A stretch of DNA of 64,000 nt from Lentisphaerota bacterium (lineage in GTDB: Bacteria; Verrucomicrobiota; Lentisphaeria; Oligosphaerales; JABHEG01): contig JABHEG010000145.1 of the NCBI GenBank assembly GCA_018676675.1, positions 62,001 through 126,000 of the forward strand, read 5' to 3'. Position numbers and translations under genes: made by a program. This document shows, piece by piece, positions 16,147-25,300 of the stretch (position 1 is its first letter; the number at the start of each line of letters is the position of its first letter). The notes beneath the pieces are model-generated. The model saw only the letters and a program-made list of their open reading frames with translations. It searched no databases and was not told where the DNA came from.

Positions 16147-16950
16147 TCAGCTCTCGCGTTCCGGCCTCCGCTTGTCGCGGTCTTTGCAGGCCTTGCGCTC
16201 AGCCATGGCCCGGAGAAGACTCTCCCGGTCCACAATCCGCCCTTTCGGCCGCGCTTCAGCCCGTTTCCGGAGTGCAGCAAGCGGATCGTCTCCGAGGATC
16301 TTCTTCACATCGACCTGGACTCGTGCCCGAGCACCCGCCTCATCATCCACCGCAGCCCCATTCAGAGGAGCCTCGCTCAGCTTCGGGAAGATGATTGCCA
16401 CCTCCGGGCAGATCCGGGCACAGGCAGGGCAATTCGTCTTGCAGCCCTGTGGATTGGTCACGGTAACACGGCCATCGTCACTGGTCGCATAAACACCGAA
16501 GAGACAAAAACTGTGACACTGCCCGCAAGACACGCAACGGTCGTAATCAATGACAGGGAACCACGGCACCCAATCGCCCTGTTCAGCCAGCTCTGAGACG
16601 TGGCCTTTGGCCGCCGTGTCTTCAGGTAGCTCGTCATGCTCGAAAGGAGGGGATGACGCGTTCCTGAGGTCGAAGTAGTGCACCTCGCGCACCTCATGGG
16701 CCATTCCGGCGGCCTCTGTCAAAGAGCGCAAGGCCCGTTCGTGACATGCCGCGACGCCGAGGGGCTCCGTGCCGGTCAGGCACTCCGGCATGCTTCCCGG
16801 GGTGGCAGCCAGTCGGCACAGATCGGGGACCACGGTCACTTGGACACCGGCGTCCTTCAGGACGTCGATTGCGTCCTCGACCACTGCTTCCGAGAGGACG
16901 CGAGCTTGGCTGCAACGACACACGAGCACGTGACTGGGAATTCGAGCCAT
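16147..16950 (-). CDS. Two-cluster 4Fe-4S ferredoxin-domain protein
   Basis: The protein has 267 residues. Residues about 1-125 form a Rossmann-like domain with cysteines (HVLVCRCSQARVL, VVPDLCRLA and LGVAACHERAL), similar to the start of electron-transfer Fe-S proteins of the HdrA/FdhB type. Residues about 135-190 hold two 4Fe-4S motifs: CVSCGQCHSFCLFGVY and CKTNCPACARICPEVA. The tail (about 60 residues) is charged and helical. It likely feeds low-potential electrons to the radical SAM enzyme encoded 41 bases downstream. It is the first gene of the isoprenoid-like cluster, with a possible promoter in the 36-base gap after the PQQ gene. Confidence 0.8.
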   Translation of the reverse strand: MARIPSHVLVCRCSQARVLSEAVVEDAIDVLKDAGVQVTVVPDLCRLAATPGSMPECLTGTEPLGVAACHERALRSLTEAAGMAHEVREVHYFDLRNASSPPFEHDELPEDTAAKGHVSELAEQGDWVPWFPVIDYDRCVSCGQCHSFCLFGVYATSDDGRVTVTNPQGCKTNCPACARICPEVAIIFPKLSEAPLNGAAVDDEAGARARVQVDVKKILGDDPLAALRKRAEARPKGRIVDRESLLRAMAERKACKDRDKRRPERES

Positions 16951-16986
16951 GGTCGCCTCCGTAAGAAACCGGCACCAGAAACGGGG

Positions 16987-18225
16987 TCACTCAGAAACGT
17001 CGACCGCAACCATGTCTCCCCGACTGTTGCGGCAATAGATGTATCCATTGCAGAGCACGGGCGCCGTCCAGCACTTCGCCCCTTTGGAAGGGAGAGCCAG
17101 ACACTGGGAGAGCTCCTTGTACCCTGTAGGAACAGCATCAGCGATGAAGAGTTGCCCACGTTCGTTGAGCACGATCAGCCTGCGCCCAGCCAACATGAGA
17201 GCGCCAAATCCGAGCTTCTGTTCCCAGACGACCTTTCCCGTGCTGAACTCCACACACTTCAGGCTTCCTTTTCCCGTGTTGCCATCTATGCCATAGAGAT
17301 ATCCCTCCAGGAGAACACAGGTCCCGAAGTGGCACCGCATGTTCTTGTTCTCCCAGAGCTTCTTGGCGCCCGCCGGCCCCATTTCCAGCAGTGTGCCTCC
17401 CCGGTTGTACCCTGAGGAGATGAAGACTCGGTCCCCTGAGACGATCGGGTCAGCGGCGTTCACGTCGTAGCTGGTCTCCCACCCAACTGACCACAACAGC
17501 TTGCCACTCCCGGCATCCACTGCATAAAGCGCCTTGGCTCCGAACATGGCAGCGATACGCTGGCCGCCATGGTCAAAAAGGACCGGAGTGGCATAGCCAC
17601 ATGTGTCCGAAGGACTGGCCCACACCTTCTTGCCGTCCTTTTTGTTGACCGCGACGCCATACCGACCAACGTTGACAAGTACGACATCACCATCGATATA
17701 GGGCGAGCTGGCGAACCCCCAACGCACCGCCTTGGCACCGAACTCGTCCCGGACATTGCGCTCCCAAATGACCTTGCCATCGTCAGCTCCAAGGCACAGC
17801 AGTTGCCCATCCCGCCCGAGTGTGTAGACGTTCCCGCCATCCAGAACAGGGGTTGCGCGCGGCCCCGGATACGAGCCCGGTTTGCAGGCGTAGGAATGTT
17901 CCCAAACCGGCGTCCCTGTACGCGCGGCCAGGCAGGAGATGGTGTCACGCTTCTGCCTGTTACCCATGGTGAACAGGCGACCGGAATCGACGCTCACTGC
18001 AGAATACCCCTGCCCCACGTTCTTCTTCCAGGCGATTTTCGCCCCACCGTCAATCGCCGCGGGATTCCAGTTCGTCTCGTCTGCAATACCGTTCCGGGCC
18101 GGCCCACGCCAGATGGACCAATCGGCCGCTTCAAGGCCCCCACTCAGGAAGACGCAGAACACGCCGATGGCGATCTGCCTCGAAACTCGCCGATCATTCG
18201 ACAATCCGTTCAGAGAGAGTGACAT
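16987..18225 (-). CDS. Exported PQQ-type beta-propeller protein
   Basis: About 412 residues from the third in-frame ATG, which has AAAGGA 8 bases upstream; two earlier ATGs at 18243 and 18234 are also open. A signal peptide is visible (RQIAIGVFCVFLSGGLEAAD). The mature part repeats PQQ-like blades with W-motifs: SIWRGPARNG, RTGTPVWEHSY, DDGKVIWERNV, KDGKKVWAS, GSGKLLWSVG and STGKVVWEQK. In PVC bacteria such proteins are common, secreted or periplasmic, and rarely bind PQQ itself. The gene stands between a pseudopilin and the ferredoxin gene, both on the same strand. Confidence 0.85.
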   Translation of the reverse strand: MSLSLNGLSNDRRVSRQIAIGVFCVFLSGGLEAADWSIWRGPARNGIADETNWNPAAIDGGAKIAWKKNVGQGYSAVSVDSGRLFTMGNRQKRDTISCLAARTGTPVWEHSYACKPGSYPGPRATPVLDGGNVYTLGRDGQLLCLGADDGKVIWERNVRDEFGAKAVRWGFASSPYIDGDVVLVNVGRYGVAVNKKDGKKVWASPSDTCGYATPVLFDHGGQRIAAMFGAKALYAVDAGSGKLLWSVGWETSYDVNAADPIVSGDRVFISSGYNRGGTLLEMGPAGAKKLWENKNMRCHFGTCVLLEGYLYGIDGNTGKGSLKCVEFSTGKVVWEQKLGFGALMLAGRRLIVLNERGQLFIADAVPTGYKELSQCLALPSKGAKCWTAPVLCNGYIYCRNSRGDMVAVDVSE

Positions 18226-18483
18226 CCCAAACATCCTTTCCATGTAGCGCTCTCAGCCATCGTCTGACACGACCCCGCAGCCTCAGGCTGCGACGCCCCA
18301 TCATCCAACTCCGCCTCCGACCGCCGGGGCGACTCGGAGTGTGCACCCATGGTTACTTTCAGAGGTCATGGTGCCGGAACGCCCGGCAAGACAACAGCTC
18401 TGGAGGGCGGAGCATGATGGCTCCATGAAACGTTCACGCCAGCGGGAAAAGGACGGTGCCCATCCCGGAAGACGCGCGGAAGA

Positions 18484-19134
18484 TCAATACCAGGGAGGAC
18501 CGTAGTGGAACTGCGAACGAAGGTAGCCGACGGCTCGGTTCCAATCGACGTGGCCGTCAAGATAGGACGCATTCGCGCCCAGTTGGTGCCTTGTTGAGAT
18601 CTTGGGATCGCTCAGATTGTACCCGTTGGGGCTGGCGCCGCGCATGTTCCAAGGGCCACAATTCCCGCCGTCGGTGCGGTGGTTGTAGGGATTGGTGTGC
18701 GTGTCGATGAAGGCGATGTACTCAGCATGCTCCGTGATGGTGGCATCGAGTCTCCCTGAGAGCCACGCATCGGTGTACATGTAACTCGTGCCATCCCATC
18801 CGTCATTCTCTGGATCACGCGGAATCGGCTCCTCCGGGCACGTAAAGATCGGCCAACTCCCCGCGTACGGGTGCAAGAGGCGCCAGAAACGCCGAGTGCC
18901 ATTCCCGTAGTGCTGCAGCACCCAGAAATCGTAGTCATCCACGTACATACGAGCTGCGAGCCCAACCTGCTTCAGGTTCGAAGCGCACGTGATCGTGTGC
19001 GCTTTACTTTTGGCCTGCTGCAGGGCAGGCAACAGCATCGCTGCCAGGATCGCGATGATCGCTATCACGACCAACAACTCGATGAGGGTAAAGGTCCGTC
19101 GTGGAGGGGATGAGGGAGGGGTATGAGCAGCCAT
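18484..19134 (-). CDS. Pseudopilin-like protein with prepilin cleavage motif and DGHVD motif
   Basis: The protein has 216 residues. A short basic leader (PPRR) precedes FTLIELLVVIAIIAILAA, a class III signal with the usual Glu at position 5 of the mature chain. The C-terminal part has ASYLDGHVDWNR, the H-x9-DG type motif found in hundreds of PVC pseudopilins. Such proteins are cleaved by a prepilin peptidase and are thought to work in surface display or type II-like secretion. A GAAGGAGAT ribosome site lies about 9 bases before the ATG. It is probably monocistronic. Confidence 0.9.
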   Translation of the reverse strand: MAAHTPPSSPPRRTFTLIELLVVIAIIAILAAMLLPALQQAKSKAHTITCASNLKQVGLAARMYVDDYDFWVLQHYGNGTRRFWRLLHPYAGSWPIFTCPEEPIPRDPENDGWDGTSYMYTDAWLSGRLDATITEHAEYIAFIDTHTNPYNHRTDGGNCGPWNMRGASPNGYNLSDPKISTRHQLGANASYLDGHVDWNRAVGYLRSQFHYGPPWY

Positions 19135-19198
19135 AAGTCGTATCTCCTTCGCTCAAGCACAGAGTGGATTCAGCCAAAAGGCTCTTGTTTCGCCCGGT

Positions 19199-19204
19199 AC
19201 TATA
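19199..19204 (-). promoter_or_regulatory. Possible -10 box (TATAGT) for the pseudopilin gene
   Basis: TATAGT lies 65 bases upstream of the pseudopilin ATG on the minus strand. No good -35 box lies 17 bases further on, so the call is weak. The rest of 19135-19404 holds no gene I can support. Confidence 0.25.
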
Positions 19205-19404
19205 CAGCCTGAACGCGCTCGCCGCGAAGATGGGGCCGGCGCCGTCAGTAGCTGCTGAGTTGCGTAGGATGTACTCGGCGGGGGATGCCCAGGCTACCGT
19301 CACGCCCCCGGGGGAACGCGTTTGGGGCACGCAAGTGAGGAACGCCAGCGGTATCCGCGTGCGCCCGATCACAGGCGCGAGAAGAGCACGAAGGCCGGGC
19401 GAAA

Positions 19405-20289
19405 TCACCCACCCCGCGTCGCCCGGTGGGCAGTCAGCGCTTGATCAACGTGGGCCGGTGTGCGACATCCCACAAGCACGCTGGTGACGCCACTCCGGCT
19501 GAAAGCCCAGCGCAGGGCCAGCTGGACCATGGAGATACCAGTCTCCACAGACTCATCGTGAAGCTCAGCCAGGACACGCCATCCGTGGGGACTGAAGTAG
19601 ATTGGTTGGTGTCCGGGTTTGATGTCAAAGCGTGTACCGGGCGGAATGGGGCCGCCCAGCTGATACTTCCCGGTCAGGAACCCGGCCCCCAGCGGGGAAT
19701 AGGTCATCACGCCAATCTCTTCCTCGACACACAGCGGTAACAGGCCGCTCTCCAGCTCACGGTGAACGAGATTATAGATAGGCTGGACCGATTCCATTCG
19801 TCCTCCGAGACCTGTCTGGATCTCCAGAGCCGTCTCCAGCTGCGGGAGCGTGACATTGCTGCATCCCAACGCACGAGCTTTCCCCGCTTGGACAACCTCA
19901 TCGAGAGCCCCAAGCCACTCCCCCGCGTCATTCGTTTCATCCCATGCGTGGATCTGCAGCAAATCAATCCGGTCCGTCTTCAGGTGCATGAGGCTCTCGT
20001 CCACCGAGTCCAAGACACCATCTCGTGTCAAGGGAGGCGTGATCTTGGTGCACAGGACGACTTCATCACGCATGCCACGGTCGCGCAGCCATCGGCCCAG
20101 CACTCGCTCCGAGGCGCGCTCCTCGCCATATGCCGATGCCGTATCAAGAAGGGTCAGTCCCTGCTCAAATGCATGATCCAGAACGCCCCGCGATGTGGGC
20201 TCGTCAATCTCACGCCCGAATGTGACGCACCCCAGCCCGATGCTGCTCACGACCAAGCCACTACGTCCCAAGGATCTGTACTCACACAT
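19405..20289 (-). CDS. Aldo/keto reductase
   Basis: About 294 residues from the ATG at 20289, with AGGAGA 11 bases before it. The family start is clear: YRSLGRSGLVVSSIGLG, then LTLLDTASAYGEERASE with the catalytic Asp and Tyr, LCTKITPP with the catalytic Lys, DRIDLLQIHAWDE with the His, and GCSNVTLPQLETAL. The C-terminus has SVLVGCRTPAHVDQAL for NADP(H) binding. It reduces a carbonyl or oxidises a sugar alcohol; the substrate is not readable. It lies 84 bases downstream of the metallo-beta-lactamase/hemerythrin fusion gene and may share its transcript. Confidence 0.9.
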   Translation of the reverse strand: MCEYRSLGRSGLVVSSIGLGCVTFGREIDEPTSRGVLDHAFEQGLTLLDTASAYGEERASERVLGRWLRDRGMRDEVVLCTKITPPLTRDGVLDSVDESLMHLKTDRIDLLQIHAWDETNDAGEWLGALDEVVQAGKARALGCSNVTLPQLETALEIQTGLGGRMESVQPIYNLVHRELESGLLPLCVEEEIGVMTYSPLGAGFLTGKYQLGGPIPPGTRFDIKPGHQPIYFSPHGWRVLAELHDESVETGISMVQLALRWAFSRSGVTSVLVGCRTPAHVDQALTAHRATRGG

Positions 20290-20373
20290 CACGCACGGTT
20301 CTCCTGACAGTAGAGTCGGTAAGGAGCTGAAACATCGCGTACCCGAGGAAGGAAAAAGGCGCCGTCGCAAGCT

Positions 20374-22986
20374 TCAGAAGATGCCCAGATCATTGAGATG
20401 GCCACCGTATTGTCGGTCCTCAGTGAGCAGGTGAGTAACCCACTCATGCAAGAACTCTGTGAAACTGGCATCCACTCCTCCGGGCTCGGACTGTGAGCAC
20501 AGTTCGGTCAGCGTCTGCAGTAATTTCGCATGCTTCCGTCCATGCTTCTCCACCCCGGCAAAGTCGTGCTCCAGCATCAGGGCTGTTTCCTCGGCAAAGT
20601 GCTTCTGAGTGTGGGTGATCAGCGCTGCCGCAACCCTCCTCACCTTTCCCGCACTTCCGCTGCCCAACAAGATCGCGTCCCGCAGTCTCTCGGCGAGGCC
20701 AAAAATCTCACGATGCTGGGCATCCATCGCTCTGACGTTTGTTCCGTATTCATCGCGCCACCTGAACATCGCTCCCGCGACCAGTTGCTGGTCGACCAGC
20801 GTCCGCGTCCGACGCTCGTGCACCTCGTAGAGCTTCCAACGGACCACCGGTATCCCGAGCAACGCCTCCCGAGGCACTTTGTACACCTCGCCGCCCCCTT
20901 CCCCCGCCCGAACACGGTAGAGTGCGGCGGAATCGTGCAGGACACTGCCTTCCCCATAGAACTCACCAGGCCCCAGGATTTCCAGCACACCATCGGCGAT
21001 CAGCTCGAGCGTTCCTGACACCACTATGGAGATGCCCGCGTCCCGCCCGACAACGACCTGACTCTCGGGTGCCAGTTCCTCGAGCTGCATGGTCTGGGCA
21101 AGCCGGTTCTGAACAGGATAGGAAATCGCCTCCCCAAAAAGCCATGTCTGCTGCAGAAAATCGCGTTTCTGCTTGAGCCTTTTCGTCGTCGGATAGAGGC
21201 CATTTCGGCGGATGAAACGTATGTAAGACGGACGGGGCAGACGCAGAGCCTGAACGAATCCCACTGCCCGGTACGTACGACTGGCAGCAACGCCCCCAAA
21301 CGTCGAGCTCTCACCCACAAATCCACCGGCGGAAATGACCCGACGGCGATCGCTGCCCCGGTGCACCGCCTCAACATCACCGGTCAACACCAGATACATG
21401 TCGCGATGCTTCTCACGCGCACGCAACAGAGTCTCCTCCGGCTTGAAGGTGACAAGAGGATTGTTGAGTAACGTCTGCAACTGATGGGCAGGAGCACCCG
21501 GGAAGTAGGACTCAAGGTAGGAGAACGCATACTCCCACACATAGTCGCGGTGGGAAGGGATCAGTACATCAACCGCCCCGAAGGGCACCCCGGAACCAAT
21601 CTCCTTCTGCGCCGCGGTCAACGGCGCATGCGTGTGCGACAAGACAATCTTCTGGGAGCTGTCCGCACGGAAGTCCTCGGCATTTCCGTGGATCATGCCG
21701 CCGCCGACGTCAATCTTCTTCAGATCTGCCTTCAGCAAGTAATCACGCTTCACACAGTCAAAGGTGGCAGCGCTGACCCCGGGCCGCGTGGGGTCAGGTT
21801 CGACCATCTTGGCCAGCACGCCGAGGTCGATGATGTCTGCAAAGTGAGCGTAGGTCCTGTAACCGGATTCGCCGGCCGCACGGAACACCATGATGGTGGT
21901 CTCGACGGGATGGGGAGAAAAGACAGGTTTCACCTGCAAGGTCTCAATGTCATTCCAGCTTCCGGCCCCGAGCAAATGGATGTCCATGAAGTCCGCAATC
22001 TCGTCTTCCTCCATAGACAGCAATGCGGCCAGCTTCTTCATCACCGAAGAACAGACCAACGGTGTCGCGAAGTACTTGATGCGATGGTCGGACCGCATCA
22101 GGGCAGTCAGGCCGGAGAAGTGGTCATCGTGAGCGTGGGTATGGAAAATCCCCTCAATCTCATTGACACCGATTCCCAGAGCACCAAGGGTGTTGATGAT
22201 GTTAGGTTCGGCATCAATCAGGTAGACCTTCCCCTGGAACATCAGAATGCTTGACATGGCCGGCCGACTTACGTCCCAGCCATCGCCGTTCCCGGAATGG
22301 ACGACGGCAAAGTACTCGCGCCCGACACGGCAGTTCCCCAGCGGGTAAGGAGATCTGTACCGCTCGTTCGCCGACAGGTTGAGATCAACCGTCACCGATT
22401 CGCCGTCGTGCGAAAATTCAAACACATTCACGGCCAGCCGACGAATCATCACACCGGAACGGATCTCAATGGGTTCTCCGCGTACGACAACGCTGTCGAG
22501 CAGCTCTCCGGTAGGGCGAATCGTCCCGAATGCGAAGCGGAGCTTGAGTCGCATCTGCTCGGCAGCTTCTGCCTGGGTGGCCCCCGCAGCCATGAGCTCT
22601 TCTTCACAAGCCAGCCCGTAGTTGCCGCGGTAAATGTATTCCAGTTGGGCCCTGACCTGCTCCTCAGACCCGACCAGAAGAGGCCTGCGCCCCGTGTTGT
22701 TGGGGTGGTTCGGCAACAGCATGCCCTGGAAGTAGAGCATCTGAAGCACAGGGAACTCCGCCAAATTTGCGAAGCCGCCGTTCTGCAACAACACGTCAGA
22801 CAGCAGAATCGCGTTAGCCCAGGTCTCAAAGGTGACCCCGGACTCCTCTTTGGTCTGAATGAGGCCCTGTTTGCGGAGGTGTTTGATGCTGTCCGAAGGA
22901 CAGGCACACAGTACGCGCAGATCCGCCTCCGGAATGGCGATCCAGTAGATCCCTTCGCTGACTTGGGTTTTGTGAATTCCCGACAT
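20374..22986 (-). CDS. Metallo-beta-lactamase fold, two cyclic-nucleotide-binding-like domains and bacteriohemerythrin fusion
   Basis: About 870 residues; the ATG at 22986 has AAGGA 7 bases before it. Residues 1-225 are an unrecognised leader with helices. Residues about 230-490 are a metallo-beta-lactamase fold: the metal motif HTHAHDDH is at 284-291, with later His in SHTHAP and PSHRDY. Residues about 510-600 and 612-715 look like two cNMP-binding jelly rolls (YLVLTGDVEAV with GGFVGE; GISIVVSGTLEL with GEFYGEGS). Residues about 740-868 are a hemerythrin: D757xxH760, H798 with E801/E802, H817/H821, and W851xxH854 with D859. The domains imply di-iron O2 or NO sensing coupled to nucleotide binding and a hydrolase or reductase. 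Confidence 0.85.
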   Translation of the reverse strand: MSGIHKTQVSEGIYWIAIPEADLRVLCACPSDSIKHLRKQGLIQTKEESGVTFETWANAILLSDVLLQNGGFANLAEFPVLQMLYFQGMLLPNHPNNTGRRPLLVGSEEQVRAQLEYIYRGNYGLACEEELMAAGATQAEAAEQMRLKLRFAFGTIRPTGELLDSVVVRGEPIEIRSGVMIRRLAVNVFEFSHDGESVTVDLNLSANERYRSPYPLGNCRVGREYFAVVHSGNGDGWDVSRPAMSSILMFQGKVYLIDAEPNIINTLGALGIGVNEIEGIFHTHAHDDHFSGLTALMRSDHRIKYFATPLVCSSVMKKLAALLSMEEDEIADFMDIHLLGAGSWNDIETLQVKPVFSPHPVETTIMVFRAAGESGYRTYAHFADIIDLGVLAKMVEPDPTRPGVSAATFDCVKRDYLLKADLKKIDVGGGMIHGNAEDFRADSSQKIVLSHTHAPLTAAQKEIGSGVPFGAVDVLIPSHRDYVWEYAFSYLESYFPGAPAHQLQTLLNNPLVTFKPEETLLRAREKHRDMYLVLTGDVEAVHRGSDRRRVISAGGFVGESSTFGGVAASRTYRAVGFVQALRLPRPSYIRFIRRNGLYPTTKRLKQKRDFLQQTWLFGEAISYPVQNRLAQTMQLEELAPESQVVVGRDAGISIVVSGTLELIADGVLEILGPGEFYGEGSVLHDSAALYRVRAGEGGGEVYKVPREALLGIPVVRWKLYEVHERRTRTLVDQQLVAGAMFRWRDEYGTNVRAMDAQHREIFGLAERLRDAILLGSGSAGKVRRVAAALITHTQKHFAEETALMLEHDFAGVEKHGRKHAKLLQTLTELCSQSEPGGVDASFTEFLHEWVTHLLTEDRQYGGHLNDLGIF

Positions 22987-23263
22987 CAACACATCCTTCG
23001 GAACAGACGTTCCTCGAGGCAGGCGTCCTCAGAAGACGTTCGCCCTGACACGCTACTGGGAAGCCAGCCAAATCTAGAGAGAGGAGCGGCAAAAGGCAAA
23101 CGTCCACACAAACAACGCGATGGAAGAGCGCCCAGGGGAGAAACCAGAGGCGCTGGCCTCGAGTGGTGTCGGAATGAAGCCTGTGGGGAGCTGAGAGAGC
23201 GCCGTCCCACAGACGGACATGGGAAGAGGAGGCAACACCGGGCCTCGAAATCGGATATCCCAG

Positions 23264-24355
23264 TCACCTTCCCCTATCCCGCACAGCCCCCGCATCACGA
23301 GTGGTGGCGCGCCCCCTCTCCCCTGCCCGGGTTGCCCGGGCCAGTTGCCCGCAGGCAGCATCAATGCCTCGCCCAAGGGATCTCCGACGCGTCACCCAAA
23401 TTCCCGCCTGTTTGAGCTCCTCCTCGAACATCACAAAGGCCTTCTCTTCGCTCCCCTGGAGTCCGTCCTCCCTACCAAGCGGGTTGTACTCGATCAAATT
23501 GACCCAGGCTGGGAGCCCCCGAACGAACGCCATCAGAGCGCCAAGCGACTCCTGGGTGTCGTTCACGCCGGCCAACATGGCATACTCCAGCATGGTGTCC
23601 TGCCCCTGGATACGCCCGGCTTCCAGGATCGCTTCTCGGAGATCCGCCAGAGAATGTCGAGCTGCCACCGGCATCAGCCGTGCCCGAATCTCCTGACGGG
23701 CCGAGTGCAGACTGAGGGCAAGGCGAACCTGAGGATGCGCCTGAGCGAATGACACAAAGGTGTCGGGAATTCCGAATGTCGAGATCAGGAGTCGACGTGG
23801 AGACATCGCGAAGCAAGCAGGAGACAGCATGACCGCGATGGCCTCCTCGACGGCGTCAAGATTGTGGAAGGGCTCACCCATCCCCATGAACATGACGTTC
23901 CTCAGGCGCCGCCCTTCAGCCGCCAGAAGCCGATTCGCCAGAGCCAGCTGATCCAGGATCTCAGATGCCTCTAGGTTGCGCCGGAGCCCCAGTTTCCCCG
24001 TGGCACAGAACACGCAGCCTGCCGCGCACCCTATCTGCGTGGACAGACACAGCGACGTCCGACCAGAGCTCATCCGCAAAACCACAGTCTCAACCAGTTC
24101 ACCGTCCCCCGTGCTGAGCACAAGCTTGGTCGTGCCATCCTGACGTGACTCCTGACATTCAGCCAGCGTCAGAGGGTGGAAGGGGAACGTCAGCCGGAAA
24201 GGCGCACGCCACTCCTCCGGCAGGCGCTGGACAGCGATATGACAGTCAAGGTGCTTCTTGTAGAAGTCGTTGCGCAGTCCGCGCAGAAGGTCCCGTTCAA
24301 TGCGACGTTCCCGGAAGAACATCTCGACCTCGTCCATATCGTGAATGGTTGCCAC
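23264..24355 (-). CDS. RlmN/Cfr-family radical SAM rRNA methyltransferase-like protein
   Basis: The protein has 363 residues. The cluster motif is C110-x3-C114-x2-C117 in QIGCAAGCVFCATGKLG, which is diagnostic for RlmN/Cfr. It is followed by NVMFMGMGEPFHNLDAV, LALSLHSARQEIR, EYAMLAGVNDT and the methyl-carrying cysteine region LGRGIDAACGQLA. It would methylate A2503 of 23S rRNA or a related adenosine. The N-terminal 75 residues are not the usual RlmN helix-hairpin-like start with the PxFR motif. It may therefore be a paralogue with another target. The last 25 residues are low-complexity and Arg-rich. It lies alone between two gaps of more than 230 bases. Confidence 0.8.
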   Translation of the reverse strand: MATIHDMDEVEMFFRERRIERDLLRGLRNDFYKKHLDCHIAVQRLPEEWRAPFRLTFPFHPLTLAECQESRQDGTTKLVLSTGDGELVETVVLRMSSGRTSLCLSTQIGCAAGCVFCATGKLGLRRNLEASEILDQLALANRLLAAEGRRLRNVMFMGMGEPFHNLDAVEEAIAVMLSPACFAMSPRRLLISTFGIPDTFVSFAQAHPQVRLALSLHSARQEIRARLMPVAARHSLADLREAILEAGRIQGQDTMLEYAMLAGVNDTQESLGALMAFVRGLPAWVNLIEYNPLGREDGLQGSEEKAFVMFEEELKQAGIWVTRRRSLGRGIDAACGQLARATRAGERGRATTRDAGAVRDRGR

Positions 24356-24590
24356 GCGACGGGATTCCTCTCTACTCCGACTCAGGAAGGCCTGCGACCG
24401 GGAAACCGAGACCGGCTGACGATCATCCTCCAGGCGCTGCTAAACCCAGCGTTCAGGGCCTCGCTGCCACGAGAGGCGGGTTGGGCGCGAAAAAACACCA
24501 ATGTGGCATCATGTTATGGGTTGCTCCAGCCACTCCCGCAGACAATGGGAGATCAGAGAGCCAAGTGAGAAGGTCCAGTCCGTCACCGGG

Positions 24591-25229
24591 ATGCCCATGA
24601 TAGAGCGTTGTCCACACTGTCAGGAAGACGTCGTCTTCAGCCGTAATATCTGCCCCGCTTGCGGCGAGGTGTCCATTTCCGACCAACGCACGGAAGCGAC
24701 CCTGATTGACCGGGAGAAGGCATCTTCCCGCTATCCGGTCTACATGGCGCCACTGGAAGAGGAGCTGAGCCTGACACAGCGACGTGGGCGCCTGTTGCTC
24801 TGTCTCGCGACCGGCATCCTTCTAGCTCCGGACATCACGTACTTCCTCGTCGGTCTGAGCTGGATTTCGCTACGGGGATGGGCACTGCTCAGACTGATCA
24901 CCACGGGCTGGCTCCTGCTCAGACTGTGGGAGGGGAAACGTTGGAGTCGCCGGCTGCTCTCCACCTGCGCACTGGTCGTTGGGGTCGGCGCTATTCTCCG
25001 AGGTATTCTGGACCACACCAAGAGTCCGCCAGCCCTGCTTCTCTTCTGCTTCGTTTTCGGCCCGCTCTTTGTGGCTGTGGCCTGGACCCTGACATTCTCA
25101 GAGGAAACACGCGACTTTCTTCGCCTGCGACGAGGCCGTGTCGCCCCAGGCCCGGCGGACGCTCCCCGAGCATCGATCACGCCGGAAGACGCCGACCCAA
25201 CCGCGGAGAGTGCTGAACCGGACGCCTGA
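24591..25229 (+). CDS. Zinc-ribbon membrane protein
   Basis: About 212 residues. The N-terminus carries a zinc ribbon, CPHCQEDVVFSRNICPACG. After a polar linker come about four hydrophobic segments (around LLLCLATGILLAPDITYFLV, LRLITTGWLLLRLW, STCALVVGVGAILRGIL and LLLFCFVFGPLFVAVAW). The C-terminal tail is charged and Pro-rich. Proteins with a single ribbon and four spans are common and uncharacterised; I do not assign a role. It converges with lepB. The start could be the ATG at 24591 or the one two codons on; neither has a strong ribosome site. Confidence 0.65.
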   Translation: MPMIERCPHCQEDVVFSRNICPACGEVSISDQRTEATLIDREKASSRYPVYMAPLEEELSLTQRRGRLLLCLATGILLAPDITYFLVGLSWISLRGWALLRLITTGWLLLRLWEGKRWSRRLLSTCALVVGVGAILRGILDHTKSPPALLLFCFVFGPLFVAVAWTLTFSEETRDFLRLRRGRVAPGPADAPRASITPEDADPTAESAEPDA

Positions 25230-25300
25230 GCAGGTCCTGCCTGCCGTCGGAAAGGCGGGAACGCCTCCCCATCTCGCCCCCGAACGACGGGCGCCTCCGG

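Noticed and set aside
22297..23415. 372-codon plus-strand frame over the start of the hemerythrin fusion gene
   Set aside because: It lies opposite a protein with several clear domains and ends in low-complexity sequence.
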